A stretch of 64,000 bases of DNA from Dermatemys mawii (lineage: Eukaryota; Chordata; Testudines; Dermatemydidae). The position numbers and the translations under genes are program-made. The DNA lies in the NCBI GenBank assembly GCA_007922305.1, contig ML677463.1, forward strand, positions 62,001-126,000, given 5' to 3'. Positions within the stretch are counted from its first letter, which is position 1. Every line of letters begins with the position of its first letter. Under the pieces are notes generated by a model, which saw only the letters and a list, made by a program, of their open reading frames with translations, was not told where the DNA came from and ran no database searches. Positions 12,596 through 24,661 of the stretch are shown one piece after another.

Positions 12596-12803
12596 CAGGG
12601 ATGGCTCCAGGCACCAGTGCCCCAAGCACATGATTGGGGCGGAGGGCCGCATCTTTCAACGACATTTTGGCATCCATACCACTGACGCCGCATTTCCTGT
12701 CGGCGGCAATTCAGGGGAAAATCCACAAGTTGCGTCTTGTGGTCTTGTTCTTTTTTTGTTTTTTTCGCCACTTAGGGCTGCAAGAAACCTGGAGCCAGCC
12801 CCG
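12596..12803. mobile_element. hAT-type MITE with perfect 8-bp target duplication
   Basis: The ends CAGGGATGGCTCCAGG and CCTGGAGCCAGCCCCG are inverted copies with two mismatches, flanked by ACTATTGT at 12588-12595 and 12804-12811. It lies in gene 1 between the leader exon and coding exon 1. Confidence 0.8.
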
Positions 12804-13354
12804 ACTATTGTGGCATGAGGCAAAATCCATCTGAACTGTTTTGGATCTGCACAGTGAACAGGAGTAAAACGTATGAAACCTTTATTTTTCTTTATAATAA
12901 GACAGCAGATAAATACACACAACAGAATGAATTGGTTGGCCATTTTTATACATTTTTTGAGAGTGTGATCATCCTTTACAGTTGTGCTTTTCGGTGGGGT
13001 GTTGCAGGGAATCAGGTTGCTTTATTTCAGTTTTCTTAAAGGTTGTTTGGCTTTAGCTATTGATATGTTCTAAGAACTTTTCTTTTCAGCTTACCTAAGT
13101 TTTCTGGAAGCAGACAAAAATTATAAGAAGTACCTACTGAACTCCCTGCTCAATATGAAATTTTAATTCATCCCAATATTCTGGTTCCCATAGACCAATC
13201 TAATAGAGCATAATAAAGGTTGTGATTTATTTATTTGTTTGCTTTCTGTGGCAGAAATACACAACTCTGTCAGGTCAATTCTTCATTCAACCCCATCACC
13301 CACCTCAGTCCACCAAAGAAGAGTCTAAATTTTCTATCCTATATCACCTGCAGA

Positions 13355-13448
13355 ATGAGCGAGCAGGAGGTGACCTACTCAGAACTGAAACTTCACACTC
13401 CTACTCAACAGCAAAGCAGAGAAAGAGCTGAGATCACCAAGAAGAAAG
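13355..13448 (+). CDS. Gene 1 coding exon 1: cytoplasmic tail with ITIM
   Basis: The ATG follows acceptor CTGCAG at 13351-13353 by one base. The donor is AAAG/GTACCT. The 94 nt give 31 codons plus one base. The first residues, MSEQEVTY, are the same as the start I know from mouse Ly49 receptors, and the tyrosine sits in VTYSEL. The rest is Gln-, Lys- and Arg-rich. Confidence 0.9.
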
Positions 13449-16400
13449 GTACCTTGCATTACAAGCTATTGACTCTATACATGATGGAGTTTTCCTTAGG
13501 ACCACATTAAGACATAAGCATTAGAGACCAAGTGTAGGACCCCATCTCCTGAAGTCATGTGATTACATTAGAATCCCGGCTTTAATTTAAAAAAATCTAG
13601 CTTTCATCTTTGTGAAAAAAGAAAAAGGCTTAAAGTTGTGAATTGGCCATAACCAATGCACTTAAACCTGCCTGAAGCTGCAAAGAGCTTGAAAGGATGG
13701 CTCTGAGAAGTGTGAGTTGCTCTATTCATCTCAATGGGGTGTAAACTTCCACTGCTCTTGAAAGATGCACTCCAACCCCACCCCTGCCATGGAGAGTATA
13801 TGTGCCAGAGAGGAAAAAGTGCAGAAGGGCTGGACAGCCCATCTAAGGAGATGCACCCTAGTTGCTGGGGTGAACATTGAGAACTCCCTCTGCAGCCACC
13901 TTTTACTATTCTAAAGAGAAGGGGACCTCTGCTGGTGACCTGTCTGTGAGAGAAGGGTGTGGATTGTCCTGCCACTGCTACTCCAAATGGGAAGTAACAC
14001 ATGGGGGTGGGAAGTTGGAGCTGGAGAGGGGCCCTATGTTATGGTCTGGCCGTGCTGACCAAAGTCTAAGTTCTTCATCCACTATCCATTGTTTCTAGTG
14101 GGGTATTTCAGGAGTTGGAAAGTTCTCTGTTTGCTTTCTCTTCTGCTTGCTAATCTCATGCTACTGGCAGACTTGGGATCCAAACGCAGGAAATAATCCT
14201 GCAGATGTGGAGGGTTCCTAGACTTATCAGCCAAAAAGGAAGTCTCTTTTCCCCAGCCACTCGGTGGTGGTCAGAATTATTGAGCAGCTAATCAAAAGAA
14301 GATCTTATTTTGTAGATTGCTGTATCTCACATCCACCTCAATGCCTCACGGCATAAGCCAGCTGCTGGGGGTTTGGAAGAAACTTCCTTTATTGGCAGAC
14401 TATTCCATAGTTGTCCATTACTGGAAACTTACATTGTCCTCTGAAGAACTGATATGGGCCACTCCTGTAGACAAGACAGTGGACTAGAGGGACTATTGGT
14501 CTGACGTTCTATGGGAATTGCTGGGTGGGTTCTGGCTTTAAGAATCTGCCACATTCTGGACAAGCCCCAATCTGACCCCAGAGTCTCAGGAGAGGAACTC
14601 ATTTTGCCTGTCTTTGTTCTTGTTCTCTCTATTAGATTCTCCTTCTCCTCTGTGGAGGCTCTTTGCAATAATCTTTGGAATCTTCTGCCTGGCTTTGCTG
14701 GTAACATCAGGGTTCTTGGGTGCTCAGGGTAAGTACTATAGAGAAGACACTAAGACCCACATTTTGAAAAGTGTCCACTGATTTTGGGGGCCTCAGTTTT
14801 TGAGTGACCAATTTGATACACTTTGGGCCTGATACTTCAGTTGTGTTGAAACTCATCTCTCCAACTGGTTTATGACACTGGTAGTGAAATAGATTTTAAT
14901 CTCTGGGTTATAAATTCAAATCCAAGTCTCTCTGAGAGATTAAAAACACAAATTGTTGCCTTCTGCTGGCAATTGGATGTGAAATGAATTATTTATTATT
15001 AGCATTGCAGTAGCACCTAGACACCTCACTTCATTTTGCTAGGTGCTATACAACTATATAACAAAAGACAATCTCTGCCCCAATAAGCTTATCATCCAAG
15101 TATAAAGTTATACACAACAGTTGGGTACCAATGAGCAGGTGTCCGTCTCAACAATCAGCACCACAACTGGAGATGATTATCTCCATAGTTCACAGTTCCT
15201 GCAGGAAGACTAAAACGTGAATAGGTCATGGAAATAACTCCTCTCTCATACCAAATGGTGTTCTGTCTAAAATAGAGGGGAGGCACATCCATGGGGCAAT
15301 GTAGTGAAGCTGGCAGTGTCAGTACTTTCCCTGTGCCATGGATAAACAAGGATGACCCATGCTGTTCAGGTTGGCAGTTTGTCATCTTTCAGTAACACTA
15401 CATTTACAGAAAGCAAATTCAGACAAAGCTACTAAACCTATAGGGGCACAGGAGTCCCTGGAGATCCCATCTAGGAGTCAGAAAATACTCATTTGCTGAT
15501 CACTGCTCATGCTATGCTACACCGTACTGTGTAATATGAAAATCTCTGTGGTGACTGAGAATTCTGTAGTAACAATTTGAGCCCCCAGGGAGCTGGAATG
15601 GCTCACCCTTTATTGTGGGCCTTAGTGGGGCATGTTGTTGCTAGCCAGCCTCTCCTATTTAAAAGGAAACCTTTATCCAGTATTCCCTTAACTCGCTCCA
15701 CAAATAGACACAGCATGTCTGGGGTAGCTGTGTCAAGGGACATCTTACATTGAATGTTGGCCTTTGCATTCAGGGTGCCCAAGCATATGACTTCACAGGA
15801 GACCCCAGCTTTCCTTGAGCAGGCCTTGAATGCTTGCAAGATTTTTAAAATGAAAGAAGAATCTCATTAGTGTAATTTTTTAAATTATTTCTTTAATATC
15901 AAAAATAATTGGAACTGGAAATAATAAACTTATCACTCTTTCTCGTTCTATCTTGCAAGCCGTTCGGTTGTTATTTTCTGATTTTTCACCTAGTGAGCAG
16001 ATGGCAGGAAAACTTTAGCCAGCAGCAGGGAATTCTGGAAAATCTTACCTGCCAGCAAATTATCTTGGAAAACCGAACTCGTGAGCTACAGGAAATCATA
16101 GAGAACCTCACATGGGAGAGAGATCATCTTCAGTTCCAGAATATTAACTTCTTGAAGACTTTGCAGTCAAAAGGTACAGGACCTTGCCTTTGGCAGAAGT
16201 TGGTCCAGTAAAAGATGTTACCTCACCTAGATTCTCTCTCGCTCTCATTAACAGTTTTCTCAGAATTACAGATTTATTTGAAACATTTAATTTTTTATGA
16301 AAAATTATAAACATTCTTTTGTTAATGTGCAATCAGTTTCCCTTGTTATCTTGCTATCTCTTCGTTTACCCACTCATTTTCCCTTTTAATATTTTTTCCA

Positions 16401-19400
16401 CTAAAAATGTGGGAGAGAAGGGGAGTGGGGGAAGAAAAAATAAAAAAAATCCCAGGAAACTTTGAAAAATGATTTTTAAAATTTCTAAGGAAAATAAATT
16501 GGTATTTTTGACTATTAATACCAGACATTGTAGAGTCAGAGGGTGGAGTATCAGTGTCAGCTCTCAGGTGGATTTGTTGGAAAGAGAACCCAATCTCTAA
16601 CTGAAGCGACAAAGAGTCCTGTGGCATCTTAAAGACTAATAAAAGTATTGAAGCATAAGCTTTCATGGGCTAATACCCACTTCATCGGATGCATGCAGTG
16701 GAAGTATCCAGAGGCAGGTATAAATAAGTAGGCAAGAACCAGGTTAGAGATAACAAGGTTAGCTCCATCAGGCTGAACTACCTTGTTATCTCTAATCAGG
16801 GAGGATGAGGTCCTCTTCTAGTAGCTGATCTGGAGGTGTGAACATCGGGAGAAGAGAAACTGCTTTTGTAGTTAGCTAGCCATTCATAGTCAATCTCTAA
16901 CTGACTCACTCAGATCTGACCCACTGCACGTATATTTTCTCATGAAGGAGGCAAGTGCATCATTTGTCCAAAGAACTGGGTACAGCATGGGAAGGACTGT
17001 TATGAACTTTCATCTGGTATAAAATCTTGGTCTGTGTGTAAAGAATATTGCTCTTCCCTGGGCTCCAGATTGCTGAAGATAGACAGCAAGGAAGAACTGG
17101 TAGAGTCTCTATTTCATTTCTTTTGAATTCCTGTATATCCCAAACTACAAATAACTGATTTGTCAAAGATGGGAGAGGAAGAGGTTATATGTGTCTGATT
17201 GATGTGTCTGATTGCCATATGATTTTATGGGGAAAATACATACCAGAGCTACAAATTTGATTGATGCAGCAAACAATAAAATTGTCCTAAACCCTCAGGG
17301 CTATTAACTTTATCACTATCCATTCATCCCTCCTTGATAGCTGTGGAAAATATGATTTGTCTTGGTAACAATACCTTTTCTACTCATGATATAGTGGACA
17401 TTGGCATGATATCAGTCCCTCATCCATACCAGCTGTATCCTCATTTCCAAAGGGACCCTTAGCTAACCTCGTGTATTGGAGAAGTGGAAAGAATTTAGAA
17501 TTATCGCTGATTTAAGCAGTTAAAGGAATTGAGAGTATGTCTTCACTGCAGTTTTAACACAAGTTATCTACACTTGTTATTTTTCTTGAGTTAGCCTAGC
17601 TGGAGTGAGAGCAGATACAACATGAAATAACACTGGAGTTTCTGTGTTCACACTAGCACTGAACTCCTCTATATGTACCACCAAGACTTCTGGGGGTGTA
17701 TCCCATGATTTTTAGCACTGCATAAGCTGAATTTCTCTGAGTTCTTTCCCTGTGAATTGTGAGAGAACTTGTCTGTTCTTTCTAGGAACATGGGGATAAT
17801 TGTTCTCTAATGCCTTCCCACTAGCAGTACACAAGTGGAGCTACCCTGCATCCACACTACAGAGTCATAGAATCATAAAAGATTAGGGTCTGAAGAGGCC
17901 TCAGGAGGTCATCTAGTCCAACGACCTGCTCAAAGCAGGACCAAACTAACTAATCATGTTAGCCCCCTCAGGTGGAATCACTGTACCTTTAATGGATTCC
18001 TTCATGGACAGGAGGGGAGGTACACTGGGGAAAAGTTTATGTATAAAACAAACCCTCACATTATGGCCCCTTTCTGGGTGTAAGGAATTCTGTGATTGGC
18101 ACTCTGACCTACATGGAACATTAGCCATATCCCTTTCCTTCGAATCCATATAACTATAGGAAGGGCAGATGCAGGGAACTGAGTTATGTTGGTGGTAAAA
18201 AAATATTTCCAAATTTTTGAATAAAACTATTTTGTTTGAAAACTTTCATTGACATTTTTCAATGAAAAAATGTGAAAGAATTTATTTTAGTTTTAAATTG
18301 AAATGTTCGTTTCATTTTTTTTAAACATACAAAAAATTAAATTTTTCAGTGTTCTGGTTTTATAGGCTTTCAGTCCCCCCCCCCCTTAACTCAATCTATT
18401 TTCTAACTTGGAAAGTGGGGAGTTAAACAAAGGGGAAAAAAAAAAGGTGTTACTGTAGGGGGAATGTTTTTTCATTGATTCTCCCCTTCGCTTTCTCTCT
18501 CCCTCTCACTTCTTCCCTACTTTTTACATGGGGGAAAAGAAGGAAATATAAAAAAGTGATGAGGGGAAAAGAGTAGAGATGGGGGAAGGTGGGAAGAGAG
18601 AGAGATAAAAATCTGGAAACCAGTAATCAAAAACCAGACTTTTCAGTTGTCAAAAACTAAAATGGAAAATGAAAAAAAAATGTAACAGGTATTGAAGAAT
18701 CTGTTGGAAACATTCTGATTTTGGTGAAACTACATATTTTATGGAAAAAAGTTATCAGTCAAATATCTGTCAGTTCTACCACATTTTTTTCTCTTTTTTT
18801 CTCCTCCATAGGACTTCCTAAAACCCCTGACAAGTTTTCCTTACTGGATGGGATTATTGTATAATGAAACCAAAGGCTACTGGCAATGGGAAGATGGTAC
18901 TGCTCTCACCACTGATGTGTAAGATTTGCTAATATTTTCCTGTGTATTTATAGCAAAATCTTTACAGGACGCAAACACCAAGGGGAGAGCCAATTCTGAA
19001 ATCTGACCTCAGAAGTGTGGGTGTGTGATTCACTGGATCTGTACTGCAATGTAGCATAAATCACCCTGCCTCCCAGTTGGGGCCTAGTAGCAGAGAAGGG
19101 TGGAATATGTCATGAACAGAACTGGCTGAATGAAAAACTTTTAATCTAAAATGGCCTTTTAAAACAATTTTTTTTTGCCTACACTTTTTTAAATGTCCTG
19201 TTCACTGAAAAATAGAGTTTTGATAAACAATTTTTTTTTTGAAGAACCATTCTGATAACTTCACCAAAAATTTTGAAACCCCCCAAATAGATTAGCTTTG
19301 AGCCCCATGAAATGGAAATATCTTTGTCTTTTTTCCTGATTTTGCCTCCCCTTTCCCAACTGTAGTCCTGAGGTTCAGGAAACAACACGGTTGTTTTCAT

Positions 19401-19894
19401 CTGTCAGTAATTTCTAAGGGAAAAAAAGATTGTAGGTTCAATTCCACTTACTAATTTTCTACATTATGTCTGAGCTGAACACTGAAAGGTTGTGCAGGTC
19501 AGGTCTGTGAAGTGTTGGGAAAAGTACTGTTGAATACCAGGGCGCAAATAACTGGGGATGCTGGAGGTTAGGAATAAGGTGCATTAGTATCCCTCTGCAC
19601 TGTACTTAACTCTAGTCAACATTATTAGCTTATTGTTCTCATAACCTCGCTTCCTTTTTTTTTAAAAGCTACTCTGCTCATCACAATTACACTTGTGTTA
19701 TCATGATAACTATTTAGGATTTCAGATATGTGACTTGTCTGCCTGACCGTAAAATTTCTCTTCATCCCAGGTTTCCAAGTCTGAGAAGTTACCAAGGTCC
19801 ATATTATTGTGCAGCACTGAAAAATGGAAAAGCCTGGGGCTATTCTTGTGGAAGCCTAAACTTATGTATGTGTGAAATGGGTCTGTTTAGCTAA
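13355..19894 (+). CDS. Gene 1: ITIM-bearing C-type lectin-like receptor, complete, six coding exons
   Basis: Type II membrane receptor of the NK/myeloid C-type lectin-like class (KLRA/Ly49 and CLEC12 style), probably inhibitory. Joined exons are 13355-13448, 14636-14728, 15994-16173, 16948-17099, 18812-18918 and 19771-19894, 750 nt for 249 aa, all with GT/AG borders and phases 1-1-1-0-2. Residues 1-31 are cytoplasmic, starting [11 protein letters not shown], whose VTYSEL fits the ITIM pattern V/I/L-x-Y-x-x-L. Membrane segment is about 40-59. Stalk is 63-122, with four N-x-S/T sites and one Cys. The lectin domain is 126-244, with the WMGL core at 185-188, a W-x-W at 197-199 and the expected Cys pairs C129-C140, C157-C243 and C222-C235. 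No EPN/QPD or WND calcium-sugar motif is seen, so protein ligands are likely. Three further Cys (126, 153, 241) are extra. The ATG lies one base after the splice acceptor. The subfamily name is uncertain; the receptor class is firm. Confidence 0.88.
14636..14728 (+). CDS. Gene 1 exon 2: transmembrane segment
   Basis: 93 nt in phase 1-1. Acceptor is TCTCTATTAG, donor CAGG/GTAAGT. It encodes a short polar lead, W-R, and then a hydrophobic stretch containing GIFCLALLV with no charged residue inside the membrane, as expected for a receptor that signals through its own ITIM. Confidence 0.9.
15994..16173 (+). CDS. Gene 1 exon 3: stalk
   Basis: 180 nt in phase 1-1. It encodes a 60-residue polar helical stalk built from degenerate units around Q-Q-x-I-L-E-N-L-T. 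There are N-glycosylation sites at NFS, NLT (twice) and NRT. The single Cys in NLTCQQ could link a dimer. Confidence 0.88.
16602..16895 (-). mobile_element. Penelope-like interspersed repeat, copy B, in gene 1 intron 3
   Basis: Same family as 4738, longer. The hairpin is at 16666-16679. On the minus strand a CCGATGA box, the hairpin and an intact GAAA follow each other. It ends about 50 bp before exon 4. Confidence 0.5.
16948..17099 (+). CDS. Gene 1 exon 4: first part of lectin domain
   Basis: 152 nt, phase 1 to 0. Acceptor is CATGAAG. The unusual donor CTG/GTAGAG is shared by genes 2 and 3. It encodes KCIICPKNWVQHGKDCY, then CKEYC and LLKIDSKEEL, the standard start of an NK-type lectin domain. 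The codons after EEL continue as intron and reach a stop after 8 residues. Confidence 0.88.
17862..17960 (-). mobile_element. CR1/SINE 3' tail fragment in gene 1 intron 4
   Basis: GAGTCATAGAATCATAAAAG and GGTCATCTAGTCCAAC are the antisense tail shared by CR1 and the SINE. Confidence 0.65.
18240..18780. repeat. Low-complexity AT and purine/pyrimidine-rich tract in gene 1 intron 4
   Basis: Oligo-C at about 18376, C/T-rich at 18481-18520 and A/G-rich at 18530-18615, with repeated AAAATG words. It ends just before exon 5. Confidence 0.4.
18812..18918 (+). CDS. Gene 1 exon 5: lectin domain core
   Basis: 107 nt, phase 0 to 2. A pyrimidine tract precedes acceptor CCATAG; donor is GT/GTAAGA. It begins DFLKPL, which completes the EEL-DFL junction, and contains YWMGL, a potential N-glycosylation site (NET) and W-Q-W-E-D-G. 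Confidence 0.88.
19771..19894 (+). CDS. Gene 1 exon 6: end of lectin domain and stop
   Basis: Acceptor ATCCCAG. It encodes FPSLRSY, YYCAAL, YSCGSL and CMCE, then a short tail and TAA at 19892-19894. The usual Y-I-C-E end motif is here L-C-M-C-E, with an extra Cys. Confidence 0.85.
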
Positions 19895-20487
19895 AGTCTT
19901 CTGTCATGGAACAAGAACAAACATAGAATGTATGAGGTTCTATTTTGGAGCATCCAGATGCTGCTGTTGCCTATATTTATTAGACTCCATCTTGTATGGG
20001 GCTGAGTATGGAGTCCAGCTTAAGTCATCCAACTCTGACATAAGTTATTTAAGTTCTGAGCACTGTAGTCCTGTTTCAGCAGAGCACAAAACAGGACAAG
20101 GCCCCTCCTATGCTGTTAAAATTCTCTGCTGTGCTGACAGAAAGTGCTTGTAAGCTATTATAGAAGGAGTTGGCTCCTCTTTCAGTAGGAGGAGCAAGAA
20201 CCACACTCCACTTCACCAACCAGCCTTCTGTTCTTGACACTTGCTGCTGCTATTGTTCATCTGTTACAAAATTCAGACCAGCCTCCAGAATGTGACACTG
20301 CTGTGGAGCTAGTTTGAAGCTACTGCCCCCAGGATTCACCCACCTCACATGGAGAACTGTTTTTATCTCCTGTTGCCTCGATATAATTTTTTATACAAAA
20401 TCTCTTTTTTTGTTTCTAGTTATGATTTTTTTGTCCTGTGCCAAGAATCATGTTTTTACCCATGATGTCCATATTTGATTACTTACT

Positions 20488-20493
20488 ATTAAA
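20488..20493 (+). terminator. Candidate poly(A) signal of gene 1
   Basis: ATTAAA, the commonest variant signal, about 590 bp after the gene 1 stop and followed by a T/G-rich stretch. I see no AATAAA closer. Confidence 0.35.
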
Positions 20494-20639
20494 CAACTGA
20501 AACAACAATCTAATTATTTTGTAATTACTATTTTGGCTTTGAGAGGTCCTCTTTAACTTCGTCTCCCTAATATTATCATGCCACTTAACAAGAGTCAGAA
20601 AGGAAACCATGGAGAAGATTTAGAGACCTTACTCTGATG

Positions 20640-20818
20640 CAGAGGTTCTCAACCCACAGCCTGAGGGACATTTGTGACCCAATCAGCACACAGGTGCAGC
20701 CCATGTGACATCCTCAAGGCCATACAGGTAGTATAAATATATTGTGTGGATATGGCCCATGTAACACAGAGACAGCTGTATATGCAGGCCACAGTGGTAA
20801 ATAGGTTGAGAACCACTG
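20640..20818. mobile_element. hAT-Charlie-type MITE with perfect 8-bp target duplication
   Basis: The ends CAGAGGTTCTCAACC and GGTTGAGAACCACTG are inverted repeats (one mismatch), flanked by CTCTGATG at 20632-20639 and 20819-20826. Confidence 0.85.
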
Positions 20819-20826
20819 CTCTGATG

Positions 20827-22229
20827 TAATTGGAAGAGAGCTCTTACTGGAGTATGGGGTCTCTTACCCAGCCCTTCCTTTGGCTACAAATGGAGAGAAG
20901 AATCCATCAAGGCAGAGTTCCCCACAATCACTTGAAAGAAGTCCAAGTGTAAGCCATGAACGCTCAATGTGATGCTGTCCCCCTCTGCTAGTGGCTAGAC
21001 CAGCTGGAGAATGATGATCCTGCTATCGCCTGGTAAAACAGACAAGAGTCTTTTAGGTTGAAACTAGAGGCTCATAGGTTAAGATCCACCCGTGTTATAT
21101 TTGATTCTTACCGCCACCAATCCATCCAAAGGAATCATTCAAATAAACAAAAATGTATGTGCTTGTCTCAGACCATGGCCATATAAGTACATGTGTGCAG
21201 CAATACCATTTATCAGGACCATTATCTTTGAAAAGTCATGGAAGATGGGAGACATTCCAGAAGACTGGAAAAGACAGCAGCTCCATGGGGCCCCCATTCA
21301 CTTTTATAAATTTTTTCCTATTTTAGTGTTAGGGGGTGCAAAATACTCCTATTTAGGGCCCACAGTGGACAAGCACCATCACTGCCTCCCCCACTAGTAA
21401 CACAGGAGAGCAACTCCATCATCCTATAAGATGGTGTAGTGTGCTCTCCCCTTGCACACCTCAGAGCTCCAGGAGGGACTGTTCCCCAAGAAACACAAAC
21501 ACCTCCCTGACCTCCTCCTGGGAAGGCTCCACATTGTTCCAACACAAGGGAGTTCCTAAAAGGAACAGCTGAGTCCTTAATGTTGTTTTAAGGTGCCCTT
21601 GAAGGTGGAACTCCCAAGGGGAAAGGGGGAGCCCTTTTTATTCTTTCTAGAACTCATTGTTCTGTGCCTCCTTTTCCTTACCCTACCTTTATGAGTGTAC
21701 ACGATACTAGCAGCGAATGTATATAATGCTTCCGCTCTTTTGTAAACACTGCATAGAAGAAGTTTAGTTCATTGTGCGGGACTTTCAAACAGAAAGTCAG
21801 GAGTGTTGGGGTTTATTCACTCTTTTGGCAAGCCTGGGCAATCACTTCACCTATGTCTGTTTCAATTTTCCCATCTGTAAAATGGGGATAATAGTTTCCA
21901 CCTTTTGAACATGCTATAGTTGAAAAGCTCCATGTAAGTGCTAAGGTGGAAGGAACATACCTTAATGGTGTTCTGCTAGGACCCCACAATTCTTTTTCCA
22001 TCAGGTCCCATGTAAAGCAGTCTGCCTCCTTACTAAGTTCTTTGCTAAGGCTAGATCCTGCTATCCAGGAATCCTGACCTGTATAACTTTGAACAGGGCA
22101 AGAGTTTTCATTCCATAGTTCAAGAGCACTGATGACCTGTTCTGACATAGCTGAATATGTGTGAGGGTAGAGGGAGGTAAATGAATATTTTCTTTATGGT
22201 TGAGCTGCATTTCATTAACACAGAGAACA
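20827..22229. other. Intergenic, no gene; short LINE fragment
   Basis: At 21195-21270 the + strand reads W-K-M-G-D-I-P-E-D-W-K, a LINE reverse-transcriptase fragment. Nothing else can be named. Confidence 0.45.
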
Positions 22230-22306
22230 CAAATGGCATAAGCCTAGTTGGGGTTTAAAAGCCTTTCACGCCATCATTCTGTACTTCTCCCCTCTCTGTC
22301 TCTCCA

Positions 22307-22406
22307 ATTCTTCTGCTCCAGCTCCTACATGGGGGATTGTAGCAGGGATTTTGAGGATCTTCTATTTGACTTTGCTCATAGCAGTGGAGGGTCTTGGCTG
22401 CCAACA
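22307..22406 (+). pseudogene. Relic transmembrane exon of a decayed receptor copy
   Basis: Reads N-S-S-A-P-A-P-T-W-G-I-V and then I-F-Y-L-T-L-L-I-A-V, clearly related to the gene 3 membrane exon. The acceptor AG is lost (CCA instead of CAG), and the donor GT has shifted by one base so that the phase no longer fits. The flanks, about 22230-23220, resemble 49230-50060 around gene 3 exon 2. I find no tail, stalk or lectin exon nearby. Confidence 0.7.
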
Positions 22407-23577
22407 GTGAGTCTGAGCAAAGTAAATACTGAGTGACACGCTCTGTGCTGGCTTACTTCTTGTGTAACTGCTGGAGAGTAAATTTCATAGGGTGTAAGTC
22501 AGTGAAGAGCTGCAAATGATTAGCTCCTCTGAAAATCAGGTCACTTGTTTAGATACCTAATTATGTCTTTATGGGGCAGGGCATGGACACCATTTGAATT
22601 CTTTCACACTCTCACCCCCACACACATACACCCAAACCCATGGTGAAAACAGCACTTCCAATGGCTTGTCCTTCATGCTCTGGAAACACTCCCTTTACAG
22701 AGTCTCCAGGGACAATGGCAGCTGAGAAGCCGCTAGCAGAACAACTCCACTGGCCACATCACTTAAGAGTCATAAGGGGTGTAGGGTGCTCCAGAACAAA
22801 TACGAAGCACAGACTTTCTGGTGGATCCCTGCAGAATCATGAATTTGAGGTATAAATCACTGACTTCATCCTCATGGGCGAAAACACATCCCCTGATGTG
22901 AGCATTCCGCTGGGCTGATACTCTCATTGAATTTTCTGTCCACAGTGTAGGGTCTTCATTGCAAAGATTCCAGAGCTTTGCATTTTCTTCCTAAATATCT
23001 GCTTTTTTTACTTTGGAGTCTAACTTGGCAAATGGGATTCTCCTGCTTTGTGGTCACTGCAAACATTACCTGTGTTCAACCCAGATGATGGAAACCAGGA
23101 GGTTTTCAATTGCCATTTTAAGTGAATCTTTACAGAGTCAAGATTTTCAGCCACACAGTTTTTTTCTCAGGGGTTTTATGTTTAAAATGTCAATTTTACG
23201 ATGACTTTTAATAAGGAAAAGTACATATAATATATCACGGTGTTCTAACAGTATAATAGACACTCTGTCCATATGTGTATATCATGAATTCATATGATGT
23301 TATGAGAACTGTGTTGTGTGGTGCTTACTCAAGTATGCTGTAAGTTGAGGAATCAGCCAGACATTAGTTCTCCAGAGGCATCAGTAAGGAAAGTAGCAAA
23401 CACCCAGGTGGAGTGCCAATGAACCCATCACCAGCCATTGTCTAGCAAGGGAGCTACCATGCAATGACTCACCTGCATGAGGCCATACCAGGAGAATTGC
23501 TCACCCTTGCCTGGAGACTCAGCAATGCATCCAGACATGCCTGGACTTGTGTTTTCCAAACACAGGGATGGAAGGTA

Positions 23578-24661
23578 TAGAAACTCCTCACTTAACATTG
23601 TAGTTATATTCCTGAAAAATGTGACTTTAAGTGAAATGATGTTAAGCAAATCCAATTTCCCCATAAGAATTAATATAAACATAGGGGTTAGGTTCCAGGG
23701 ATTTTTTTTTCACCAGACAAGAGACTATATTATATTATATTATATTATATTATATTATATTATATTATATTATATTATNNNNNNNNNNATATTATATTAT
23801 ATTATATTATATTATATTATATTATATTATATTATTTACACACACAGTATAAGTTTTAAATAAACAATTTAATACTGGTACACAGCAATGATGATTGTAA
23901 AGTTTGGTTGAGGTAGTGAAATCAGAGAGTGGGATATGTCCCAGGGAAGCCTTACTGCTGAATGATGAACTAGCAATTGGCTAAGCCCTCAAGGGTTAAC
24001 TCGTTGTTAATGTAGCCTCAAACTCTACAAGGCAGAAGGAATGAAGGGAGCGGGGAGACAGTATAGCAGACAGAGACACACCCCCTATGCATGTGAGAGA
24101 GAAGAGAGAGAGAAGTGCATTTCCTTATTAAGTATGCTGATCCCTGTCTTAAATACACTGTCTTGTTAATTAGATCAGCAAGCTGAGATCAGAAAGCTTC
24201 TTCCGAGATTTTTGTGTGTCCCCCCTGCTCTATGGAAGATGGGGTAAGCGGGGTGCAGGAGCAGAGGAGAGGGGAACATCTTGACATTAGCCCCCCTCTT
24301 TTCCCTCCAGCCCCCCATACAGCAAGCAGGAGGCTCGGGGAGCAGCTCCAAGGCAGAGGACAGGAGAAGCACATGGCAGTGGGGGAGAGACAGCTGAACT
24401 GCCAGCAATTGACAGCCTGCTGGGCAGCTGCTGCACATGGAACTTAGGGGAGCGGGTAGCTGATAAGGGGATCTTCTAGAAGGCTGCCGGTCTACTCTGG
24501 TTCCAAGCCCCCACCAGCAGGCTGCAATGGGCTGCTCTTCCTGCCAAACGATGTTAGAAGGGAGCATTACACAACTGTAAATGAGAATGTTCCCTAATTG
24601 ATCAGCAACTTAAGAGTGAAACAACATTAACCAGGGTGATTTTAAGTGAGGAGTTCCTGTA
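23578..24661. mobile_element. Tigger/mariner-like DNA transposon, full length, non-coding
   Basis: The terminal repeats AACTCCTCACTTAA (left) and TTAAGTGAGGAGTT (right) are inverted and lie next to TA dinucleotides. The inside holds a TATAT microsatellite and GC-rich sequence, with no intact transposase. A second, truncated copy is at 53411. Confidence 0.65.
23727..23836. repeat. Pentanucleotide microsatellite (TATAT)n with 10-N gap
   Basis: Uninterrupted five-base period on both sides of the N run at 23779-23788. The repeat probably caused the assembly break, and its length is uncertain. Confidence 0.95.

Noticed and set aside
22248..22436. 62-codon + frame over the relic membrane exon
   Set aside because: It is in the wrong frame. 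The homologous frame is the one starting at 22309, and it lacks working splice sites.
23727..23836. Regularly spaced repeat that might suggest a CRISPR array
   Set aside because: Five-base microsatellite without spacers, in a vertebrate genome.
23477..23863. 128-codon open frame
   Set aside because: Mostly a TATAT microsatellite with N; no protein content.
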